58,186 nucleotides of DNA from contig JAMPDQ010000009.1 in assembly GCA_023665575.1 (NCBI GenBank), positions 1 to 58,186 on the forward strand, written 5' to 3'. Position 1 is the stretch's first letter. Every line of letters starts with the position of its first letter. Below are positions 17,246 to 25,500 of this stretch, one piece after another. The notes beneath the pieces were generated by a model. That model searched no databases and was not told the origin of the DNA. It saw only the letters and a list, made by a program, of their open reading frames with translations. Position numbers and translations under genes: made by a program. Source of the stretch: Candidatus Amulumruptor caecigallinarius. Its GTDB lineage: Bacteria > Bacteroidota > Bacteroidia > Bacteroidales > Muribaculaceae.

Positions 17246-18997
17246 TTATTTCAAATGAGTGAGGATATCTTCTGTGATTTGCGGGGCTGTGAGGCGGCAG
17301 GCCACGGCGAGCTGTCGGGGAGCGTAACGGTCGGCAAATTCTTTTTTGAGGCCGTAGCATTTCACGGCCATGACGCTCATGCCGTAATAGCGTGCTATCT
17401 TCTCTCCAAATCCACCGTCAAGCACACCGTCTTCAAGTGTAATTACAAGGCGATGGTCGTCTTTCAGCTGATCTAACAGCTCTGTGTCTATGCCACTCAA
17501 GTAGCGCGGATTTATCAGTGTTGCCTTAATTCCCTTTTCAGCGAGTGTGTCTGCCGTCTGTTCACCGAGCTGATAGAAAGAACCGGCTGCAATGATTGCC
17601 ACTTCACTTCCTCGGCGTGTCACTTCATATTTGTTGAGTTCTGAATAATCTGCCGGGTATTCCCTGCCTGTCTCTGTCACTCTCATTGGGACTCGAATCG
17701 CCACGGGGTGCTCTTCCTGATTCATTCCCCAATCGAGCATCGCGAGATATTCCTCTTTGCATGTGGGCGCAAGATACACCCAGCCGGGGATGTTGCTTAT
17801 GAGTGCAATGTCAAACCAACCCAGATGTGTCATGTCGTTCATTGCATACATCGAACCATAGAAAATTCCAAGCACAACAGGAGTGTTGTTGATTGCCACA
17901 TCTTGCGACATCTGATCGTAGGCGCGCTGAATGAATGAACTGACCACACCGAAGAATGGCTTCGCACCCCCTTTCGCAAGTCCGGATGCCAGACCCACTG
18001 CCTCCTGCTCGGCAATGCCGACATCAATAAACTGTCTGCCCATCTCTTTGCGGCGTTCGGGTGTGAAGCCTATTGATCCGGGCGTTGCGGCTGTTATTAC
18101 CACCACATCCGGATCTTTCTTTGCCATATCAATAAGATGATTGGCTGTTATATCATCGTAGCTTTCTGATTCACTTATATTGAGCGGATTCCCGGTGGCG
18201 AGGTCGAAGGGGGCGCCATAGTGGAATTCCTCCCGGTTTGCCTCTGCCGGAGCATATCCCTTCCCTTTTTGCGTGGCAATGTGCACTACAATAGGATGGT
18301 CTATATTCCTAACGCGCTCAAAAGCCCTGACAAGTGATTCAACATCATTGCCATAAGCCACATAAAGATAGTCGAAACCGAGCGACTTGAAATAATTTGT
18401 CGGTGATTGTCCGTCAGTTTCGCGCAGACGACGCAAATCATCATATATACCACCATGATTTTCAGCTATCGACATGTCGTTGTCGTTGACAACCACGATA
18501 AAATTTGTTCCGAGCTCGGCGGCGAAGTCAAGTCCCTCGAAGGCTTCTCCTCCACTAAGCGAACCATCTCCAATCACAGCAATGACATTCTCCTTGCCTC
18601 CCTTGATGTCGCGGGCCTTTGCAAGGCCTCCGGCCAGGGCAACAGAGGTTGAGGTGTGTCCGATTTCAAAAAGGTCATAAGGACTCTCTCTCGGGCATGT
18701 GTAGCCGGTTACATCGTCATAGTGGGCAGGGTCAATGAAAGCTTCCATTCGACCGGTAAGCATCTTGTGGATATAGCTCTGATGTGACACATCAAACACT
18801 ATCTTGTCTGTGGGAGCATCAAACACATAATGGAGGGCGACAGTGGCCTCCACCATTCCGAGATTCGGACCGATATGTCCGCCGTGAGCGCTAAGTTTGA
18901 TGAGCAATGCCTTCCTTAATTTGTCTGACAAATCTTGCAATTCCGAAACACTCAGTTTCTTTATATCTTTCGGTGAATGAATTTCTTTCAGTTCCAT
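17246..18997 (-). CDS. Divergent 1-deoxy-D-xylulose-5-phosphate synthase-like enzyme
   Basis: A thiamine-diphosphate enzyme of the DXS/transketolase family, 583 residues from the ATG at 18997 (MELKEIHSPKD). An upstream in-frame start at 19096 would overlap the previous gene and adds a non-conserved leader. DXS hallmarks are present: GGHIGPNLG near the N-terminus, HQSYIHKMLTGR, the ThDP-binding GDGSLSGGEAFEGL, VGIAEQ and MTHLGWFD with the conserved His. It departs from canonical DXS: the DRAGIVGADG loop is replaced by FYGSMYAMND, and AEQHAV is AEQEAV. At about 580 versus 620-640 residues it is short. It could be a true DXS for isoprenoid synthesis or a paralogue with another acceptor. It is probably co-transcribed with the 185-residue gene upstream (88-nt gap). 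Confidence 0.8.
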   Translation of the reverse strand: MELKEIHSPKDIKKLSVSELQDLSDKLRKALLIKLSAHGGHIGPNLGMVEATVALHYVFDAPTDKIVFDVSHQSYIHKMLTGRMEAFIDPAHYDDVTGYTCPRESPYDLFEIGHTSTSVALAGGLAKARDIKGGKENVIAVIGDGSLSGGEAFEGLDFAAELGTNFIVVVNDNDMSIAENHGGIYDDLRRLRETDGQSPTNYFKSLGFDYLYVAYGNDVESLVRAFERVRNIDHPIVVHIATQKGKGYAPAEANREEFHYGAPFDLATGNPLNISESESYDDITANHLIDMAKKDPDVVVITAATPGSIGFTPERRKEMGRQFIDVGIAEQEAVGLASGLAKGGAKPFFGVVSSFIQRAYDQMSQDVAINNTPVVLGIFYGSMYAMNDMTHLGWFDIALISNIPGWVYLAPTCKEEYLAMLDWGMNQEEHPVAIRVPMRVTETGREYPADYSELNKYEVTRRGSEVAIIAAGSFYQLGEQTADTLAEKGIKATLINPRYLSGIDTELLDQLKDDHRLVITLEDGVLDGGFGEKIARYYGMSVMAVKCYGLKKEFADRYAPRQLAVACRLTAPQITEDILTHLK

Positions 18998-19085
18998 AAC
19001 ATTAGTTTTAATTGTCATTTTGGAATGTTTTAAACTATTTGCCCCATAACAGCGGGTCACATATACATAACAAATTGTAATCGCG

Positions 19086-19643
19086 TCAGTTTGCACTGAT
19101 TGGTGTCATATGGTAGCCCAGTGCGTTCAATTCCACCGACATCCCCACAAGATATAGTTGGTGCAGACATGCCACATAACCACCGAATGCTGCTTCTGTG
19201 CCTGCTTCAAATTTCTCATGAAGCAGCATCGAATATACTCTTGAAGCACATCGGGCCACCATATCCACGATTTTCTCTTTCTTTTCGCCTGTATAGCCCA
19301 ACACGCCTTCCACCACTGCATCATCCATATCATCGTATCCCCGCATATCGCGAATCTCTTCGTAGCAATCTGTCTTGTTGGAATATTTTTCCCAATCAGT
19401 ATCCCAATAATAAGCCATGGCCATACCCACAAACATCATCCAACCCAAGGAAACGACCGGATAATCCCGGAATTCTCTAACGCCATCGGGCGCATACGCA
19501 CGAGCAATTTCACGCCATTTTTCTTCTACATCAGGACATTGCGGCACTTGCTTGTCAAGCGCATCTTTCTCCACGAGATAGTCAATTAAGTCATTGCGCA
19601 CGCGCTCTTCAAAATAACTGATTTGTTCCTTATTTTTTTCCAT
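19086..19643 (-). CDS. Conserved-looking protein of unknown function (185 aa)
   Basis: I do not recognise a family. The protein is mostly helical, acidic at the N-terminus (EKNKEQISYFEERV), with no signal peptide. It has a moderately hydrophobic stretch near residues 65-80 (VSLGWMMFVGMAMAYYW) that is more like a buried helix than a membrane anchor because of its neighbouring charged residues. It lies immediately upstream of the DXS-like gene on the same strand and is divergent from the adenylation operon, sharing a 272-bp intergenic region with the 23-bp repeats. Codon use looks like its neighbours. It may act with the DXS-like enzyme, but only position suggests this. Confidence 0.7.
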   Translation of the reverse strand: MEKNKEQISYFEERVRNDLIDYLVEKDALDKQVPQCPDVEEKWREIARAYAPDGVREFRDYPVVSLGWMMFVGMAMAYYWDTDWEKYSNKTDCYEEIRDMRGYDDMDDAVVEGVLGYTGEKKEKIVDMVARCASRVYSMLLHEKFEAGTEAAFGGYVACLHQLYLVGMSVELNALGYHMTPISAN

Positions 19644-19733
19644 TGTTTGCTATTTTTTATAGTAGCAGATTAATTAATTCAAGTTTTTGCATGTCTGCAA
19701 CTTGCAAAAAAAACATGTCATTGTAACAATTTA

Positions 19734-19820
19734 CATCATGTTATTATAACGGTTGACATCATGTTATTATAACGATTGACATCATGTTATTATAACGATT
19801 GACATCATGATTATAAAACT
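19734..19820. repeat. 23-bp tandem repeats (iteron-like) upstream of the adenylation operon
   Basis: Units at 19734-19756, 19757-19779 and 19780-19802 are nearly identical (a single G/A difference), with a degenerate partial fourth unit from 19803 and a weaker relative at 19714-19733. Each unit holds the perfect 11-bp palindrome GTTATTATAAC. A 23-bp period places the palindromes about two helical turns apart on one DNA face, as expected for co-operative binding of a dimeric regulator. They lie between divergent genes (starts 19643 and 19916). Confidence 0.85.
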
Positions 19821-19915
19821 TCATACCCCAAATTTAACTAATGGAGCCTAATTACTAACCTTACCGCACACAAAATGTAGGTTGAGTTGTTAAATTTTAA
19901 AAGTTGTTGTTTTTT

Positions 19916-21361
19916 ATGAGAAATACTATATATAGCCGTTTCAGATATTATGTCGAAAAACAGCCTGACTCTGTCGCAATTATTGAAGATAAACGCAGTG
20001 TCACATATCATGAACTTGACAAATTGGCAGATGCAATAATTGCCGGGTTTTATGACAAACATTACGGATTCATAGGAATTGTCATGTCGCACGGCATTGA
20101 GATGGTTGCAGCGATGCTCGCAGTGCTGAAAAGCGGTGCGGCCTACGTTCCCGCCGAAAAATCGCTCCCGATCGACCGAAGGAAATACATGATGAAAACA
20201 GTCGGTGCGGAATTGGTGATTGACGATGATTATTGTCGAGGCGTATCGCCTGCAGATGCTGAATATGAAGACAGTTCCTCTCCTCACAGTCCGGCTTATG
20301 TCCTTTTTACATCCGGCACAACCGGGCGTCCGAAGGGCGTTGTGGTAGAAAATCATAGTGTCGTTAACTATGCCCAAGCATTTGAAGACGAGTTTCACAC
20401 CAGACCGGGTGATGTGATGCTGCAATATTCAGTGTGTTCTTTCGACATCTTTGTGGAGGAAGTATTTACAACCCTTCTCAATGGAGCCACACTTGCCATC
20501 CCGCCGGAAGAGGTTATCAGTGGCGGAATAACTACTTTGATGAGTTTTGTGGAGAGGCTTGGCGTGACAGAAATCAGCGGATTCCCATATTTGCTCGCCG
20601 AGATGAACAAGCTCGAAACATTGCCGAAATCATTGCGTCTGCTTATAAGCGGAGGAGATGTGTTAAGAGAGACTTATATCGATAAGATTCGCCACATGGG
20701 TCCGGTAATTTACAACACTTATGGCCCCTCAGAAACAACGATATGTTCAAACTATTATCGCTGTGACAACAGTGAGCCTCTTGCCGACGGCACTTTCCCT
20801 GTGGGCCACCCTGTAAATGGTGTGTATGTGAAAGTAATGGATAACAAGTTAAAGGAACTCCCGCCCGGAGAAGTTGGGGAAATCTGCATTTTCGGCGAGG
20901 GTGTGTCGCGTGGTTATATCGGTAATCCCCCGGAAAATCGAAATTTTGTCACACTTGGTGACGGCACGCGGATGTATCGCAGCGGAGATATGGGGTATAT
21001 CCTTCCTGACGGCAACCTTGCTTTTCTTCACAGACGCGATGACCAGGTAATGATTCTGGGTAAGCGTGTGGAGCCTGAAGAGGTGGAGAATGTTCTCAAT
21101 ACGTGCCCCTGTGTGGAACGCGGCATTGTCCGCGCTTTCTCAGATGACTTCGGTCTGGCTTATCTTGTGGCATACATTGTGCCTCTTGATAAAAAAGAAT
21201 GCACGCTACACAACATAAAGGAATATCTGAAATCGGAACTTGCGGATTTTATGTTGCCCGAATTCTTTGTTGAGGTGAATAAAATTCCCGTCAACCGTCA
21301 TGGCAAGGTAGATATGGATGCTTTGCCGATTGTAATGAAGGAAGGGGGGATTAATGATTGA
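19916..21361 (+). CDS. Free-standing amino-acid adenylation enzyme (NRPS A-domain type)
   Basis: An ANL-superfamily enzyme that activates a carboxylate as acyl-AMP, 481 residues from the ATG at 19916 (a TTG twelve bases upstream is less likely). A-domain core motifs are all present: FTSGTTGRPKG, YGPSETT, YRSGDMG, RDDQVMILGKR and NRHGKVD with the catalytic lysine. Asp177 in SFDIFVEE matches the residue that holds the alpha-amino group in amino-acid A-domains. Reading the pocket by hand against GrsA gives D-I-E-S-I-G-T-I-C-K, closest to the lysine code that I recall from bacitracin synthetase. No carrier-protein or condensation domain is attached or adjacent. The gene overlaps the following GNAT gene by 8 nt. 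A DltA-like D-alanine ligase is an alternative, but no dlt partner genes are present. Confidence 0.85.
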   Translation: MRNTIYSRFRYYVEKQPDSVAIIEDKRSVTYHELDKLADAIIAGFYDKHYGFIGIVMSHGIEMVAAMLAVLKSGAAYVPAEKSLPIDRRKYMMKTVGAELVIDDDYCRGVSPADAEYEDSSSPHSPAYVLFTSGTTGRPKGVVVENHSVVNYAQAFEDEFHTRPGDVMLQYSVCSFDIFVEEVFTTLLNGATLAIPPEEVISGGITTLMSFVERLGVTEISGFPYLLAEMNKLETLPKSLRLLISGGDVLRETYIDKIRHMGPVIYNTYGPSETTICSNYYRCDNSEPLADGTFPVGHPVNGVYVKVMDNKLKELPPGEVGEICIFGEGVSRGYIGNPPENRNFVTLGDGTRMYRSGDMGYILPDGNLAFLHRRDDQVMILGKRVEPEEVENVLNTCPCVERGIVRAFSDDFGLAYLVAYIVPLDKKECTLHNIKEYLKSELADFMLPEFFVEVNKIPVNRHGKVDMDALPIVMKEGGIND

Positions 21362-21800
21362 TATTCGCATTACAACAGATGTTGAAGAATTGATGAAATG
21401 GCGGGCCGAAGTAATCCGCAATGTTTTCAATGTGGAGCCATTCCGGACGCTTCTTGAGGAAAACGAAAAGTATTATAACACTCATTTGCCCGATGGCAGC
21501 CATCTTGCAATTGTGGCATCTTCAGATGGAAAAGAAGCAGGAGTCGGATCAATATGCCTTTCAGAAGAATTGCCTTCTCCCGACAACCCTGCCGGCAAAT
21601 GCGCTTATCTGATGAATATATATGTGCGGGAAAAATTTCGCAACCGAGGCATTGCAACGATGATAATAGAGCATCTTGTGAATTTGGCAAAGAGTCATGG
21701 TTGCGGAAAAATATATCTTGAATCAACAGAAATGGCAAAACCGCTTTACCATGAATGTGGCTTTGCGGAGATGAAAAATATGATGAAACATGAAAACTGA
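21354..21800 (+). CDS. GNAT-family N-acetyltransferase
   Basis: A 148-residue acetyltransferase of the GNAT fold. Motif A, with the acetyl-CoA pyrophosphate loop, is visible as VREKFRNRGIATMII at about residues 85-99, followed by LYHECGF near the C-terminus. The substrate is an amine but cannot be named from sequence. The start codon lies inside the end of the adenylation gene, and its own stop overlaps the next start, so the three proteins are translated from one message and probably act in one pathway, for example acetylating the activated amino acid or its product. Confidence 0.88.
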   Translation: MIDIRITTDVEELMKWRAEVIRNVFNVEPFRTLLEENEKYYNTHLPDGSHLAIVASSDGKEAGVGSICLSEELPSPDNPAGKCAYLMNIYVREKFRNRGIATMIIEHLVNLAKSHGCGKIYLESTEMAKPLYHECGFAEMKNMMKHEN

Positions 21801-22464
21801 AACATTTGCAGTCGGTTCCTTGCAGATCATGGCAGCTGTAAATCCGGAATATGAAGATATTGCATACATTCTGTATCCGCTTGACATATTGAGAGATTGG
21901 ATAGAACCGACCGCCCAAAAATACAAAGTGTCAATTGCTGTGATTTCAAACATGAATTGGGACAACGATCTCACTCCGTGGCCGGCCCCCGGCGAGTCAA
22001 AGGGGTGTGCCGATTTTAAAGGGAATGCTCCCGAATTTCTGAAAACATTGATTGGAAACGTTGTTCCGAAAATTGACCGCCGTTATTCACTGCCGAAGCG
22101 CATGGAGCGAACTTTGGTGGGAGTTTCGCTTTCCGGTTTGTTCACCTTGTGGCAGTGGGCTCAGATTGATACCTTCAAGAATATAGCGACTCTTTCAGGG
22201 TCATTCTGGTATGAAGGCTTTGAGCAGTGGGTTTTCCGGCAGTCATTTGCCGGGAAGAGAGGGAAGTGCTATATTCTGCTCGGAAATGAAGAACCCTACA
22301 GCAACATACCTGCTTATCGCAAGGTGGGCCGTTGCACGGAGAATATCGTAGGCTGCCTGCATCGTCAGGGTGTGGAAGTGATTTACAACATTGTGCCCGG
22401 AAATCATTACCAGTTTGCGCTGCAACGCCTCAACAAAGCATTCGGAAATTTATATGACACTTAG
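21790..22464 (+). CDS. Alpha/beta-hydrolase, putative esterase (esterase D family)
   Basis: 224 residues with the nucleophile elbow GVSLSGLF (Ser near residue 115) and a C-terminal GNHYQ that can supply the catalytic His, as in the esterase D/enterochelin-esterase family (PF00756 type). No signal peptide, so cytoplasmic. It begins inside the end of the GNAT gene and is the last gene of the adenylation operon; tamB has its own promoter 50 bp downstream. In this setting it could release or edit an aminoacyl or acyl ester made by the adenylating enzyme. That role is inferred from operon structure only. Confidence 0.8.
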   Translation: MKTETFAVGSLQIMAAVNPEYEDIAYILYPLDILRDWIEPTAQKYKVSIAVISNMNWDNDLTPWPAPGESKGCADFKGNAPEFLKTLIGNVVPKIDRRYSLPKRMERTLVGVSLSGLFTLWQWAQIDTFKNIATLSGSFWYEGFEQWVFRQSFAGKRGKCYILLGNEEPYSNIPAYRKVGRCTENIVGCLHRQGVEVIYNIVPGNHYQFALQRLNKAFGNLYDT

Positions 22465-22512
22465 CCGGTATCTCAAATCTTGAGCTATAGGCCTGAACAA
22501 AACACCGGGCGT

Positions 22513-22543
22513 TTTGTGATTCATCATATTTTGACTAATTTTG
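22513..22543 (+). promoter_or_regulatory. Promoter of tamB
   Basis: TTTG (22513-22516), 19-nt spacer, TAATTTTG (22536-22543): a full match to the Bacteroidota consensus. It predicts a start near 22550 and a very short leader before the ATG at 22560. The -33 box overlaps a 7-bp stem (22497-22503 with 22511-22517) that may end the esterase transcript. Confidence 0.7.
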
Positions 22544-22559
22544 TGTTGAATAGTCGTTC

Positions 22560-25500
22560 ATGAAAGTGAATCTCAGAGCGTGTTACAGGATATTAAGAAG
22601 TTTGCTTTTCACCATTATAGCAGTGGTGGTGTTTCTTTATGTCGGGCTGTATTTGGCAATGTCAATCCCTTATTGTCAGAATATTATAAAATCAGAAGCC
22701 GAAAAGCAGCTGTCTGATTTTCTGGGAGGGAAGGTGAAAATCGGCAATCTGAAGATTGCACCCTTCAATGAATTGCGACTCAGGCATGTGTCAATATATT
22801 CGCCCCGGGGTGAAAGATGTGTGTCGGTGGATAATCTTGGTGCGGGGATTGAATTGTGGAGATTAATCACAAAGGGAAAAATAAATATCGTTTATGCCGA
22901 GATAATTTCTCTTAATGCCGACATTCGCCAGTCTGCCGAGGGAGAACCACTGAATATTAATTTCCTGATTGAGGCCTTTAAACCAAAAGAAAAGAAAACT
23001 CCGCCACCAAAATTCGATGTTTCAATAAGAAATATTGTGATCAGGAAATCCAATGTTTCGTTCAACCGCGATTGGAAGCCGAAGAAATCCTACGGCACAT
23101 TTGATGTGAATCATATCGACATATCCGGCTTTAGCGCTGATATCGCGCTGCCTTTGCTGACAAATGACAGATACGAAGTGGATGTGCGCCGAATTGCACT
23201 GATTGAAAAATCAGGCTTAAATATAAAATCGCTTTCATTCACATCAGCTATCACCCCGAATAATCTTTCTCTCAATGATTTAAAGATTGTGATGCCGGCA
23301 ACTGACCTGTCGGTTGAAAATCTGATACTTGAATATGACGGATTCCGGGATTTGACGAAAGCACTGACGGAATCTGTTCATAATGTCAGGCTTGTAGGCT
23401 CGCCTTTCACTCCTTCTGATTTCGCATTTATTCTGCCGAAATTGTCTGACTTCCCGAATCCTTATAATCTTCAACTTGCGGCATCAGGAAATATTGATAA
23501 AATTGATGTAAAGACACTGAAATTAAATGCCGACAGATCTGCTCTCGATTTGGATTTCTCCGGCAATATATACGCTCCCGCAAGCCCGTCAAAGCTGGCA
23601 TGCGATGTCAGGAAGTTGTCGGTATTCGTGCCCGCATCTTTACTGGGCAAATGTCTGAAGGTGTTTGATGCCAATGAAAATATTCAGAACAGGATAGCGG
23701 CTTTGCAGGATATTAATCTGGATGCAAAGGGGAATTTTAGCATCGGTGATAAAGTGTGCGAAGGAAATTTATCAATCAATACGGGTATCGGTGATTTGAA
23801 AGCTGAAGGACGTGGAGCTTGGAGCAGCGCAGGCAACATTAACTCGGAAGCGAAGGTGTCAACAACTTCATTCGATGTAGGCAAACTTATCGGAAAAGAT
23901 TTTCTCGGATGTGCAAGCGCAGATATTTCAATTGATATATCGGGAAAAGGAAAGGAAATATCGGGAAGGATAGATGCTGATGTTCCGTTTGTAGAATATA
24001 ACGGAAATCGGCTGGATAATATAACACTTCATGCACAAAAACAATTGCAGGATTTGACTTTGGAATTTGTAATCGATGATGAGGCGGCAAGTCTCAACTC
24101 ATTTGCAGAGGCTTCAATTGCAGGAGATGACACTCAAATTCATGTAGACCTTGCCATAAACCACCTGCAGCTCGGGCAATTGATAAGTGCGTCAATGCCC
24201 GGGGGAGCGACTGTTAAAGGGAATGTGAATGCCGATATTTACGGGAAAAATCCGGATGATATGACCGGAAACGTCAATATGTCAAATCTGTTGCTGTCTT
24301 TAGGAGGTAAAGTTCTTGATATTGACAATATAAAGATAGTGGGGGAGCGCAATGCTGACATCCGGCTATACAGCATTGACTCAGATTTCCTAAAAGGAAA
24401 ATTGTCGGGAAATTTTCAACCCACTGAAATGTCGGCTGCCATCCAAAATTTATTGCATCCGGTTATCCCCTCGTTTATCCCGCTGCCTTCCGCAACGAGT
24501 GTAAGCGGGGAATCGGAGTTCAATATGGAATTCACAATTTCACCCGATGAAAAGCTTTATTCATTTCTAAACACGCCCATACGTCCGGCCACAGATGTTA
24601 TAGTGAAAGGTGAATATTCGGAAATGTTGCAGGCTGCATCAGTGACACTTGAGGCTCCATATATAATCCGGGGGAAAAACAAACTAATCCGCAACACATC
24701 TGTTGCGCTCGATATTCAGCAACAAAAGGGCGCCACTCTCACGGCTCACACCATATTCCCCATGAAATATGATGAATTGAAGCTGAATGTGAATGCAAAC
24801 GGAATTTCGGATCATTATAATGCGTATATTAAATGGGAGGGAGAAAAGCATCTTGAAAACAACGGAAATTTGTCGATGGGTATGGATTTGAGGCGTATCC
24901 TTCCCGGCAATACGCTTGAAGTGGAGGCTGTGATTGAAGAATCACACTTCCGACTTGGTGATTCCGATTGGAATGTGAATCGCACGAATGCAAGTTTTGA
25001 CGGCAACCGGCTGCAGATTGACGGCCTGCGTGTATGGCACGGGATTGAATATGTCGACATTTCCGGAAAAGCTTCATCCGACCCATTGGATATAATGAGC
25101 ATTGACCTTAATAATATCGACTTATCCTATGTGTTTGATGTGCTGAATATCAATTACGTGGATTTTGGCGGCTTTGCAACCGGCAAGGTTTTTGCCTCTG
25201 AGCTTTTCACAAAGCATCCTGTGGCTCGCACTGAGCGCCTTTTTGTAAAAAATCTCGAATACAACAATTGTGTGCTTGGCGACGGCAATCTGGAAAGTCA
25301 TTGGGATAATGTCAATAAGTTAGTGGTAATAAATGCAGACATTGCGGGTAATGAAGACTCACGGGCGAAAGTGAATGGCGGCATATATGTGGCTCGGGAT
25401 TCTCTGAGCTTTGACTTTGATGCGAAAAATATAAATGTGGAAATGCTTCAGCCCTTTATGAGCGGATTCACATCAAAAGTGTCGGGAAAAGCCTCCGGTA

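Noticed and set aside
19731-19802. Sigma-70 style promoter from the repeated TTGACA in the iterons
   Set aside because: No TATAAT-like -10 at 16-18 bp, and Bacteroidota promoters use TAnnTTTG; the TTGACA is part of the repeat unit.
19714-19820. CRISPR array reading of the 23-bp repeats
   Set aside because: Units are directly abutting without spacers, only about three full copies, and no cas genes.
19838-20425. 195-residue minus-strand frame over the start of the adenylation gene
   Set aside because: Antisense to A-domain motifs and running into the intergenic region; composition (Cys/His-rich) is typical of a shadow frame.
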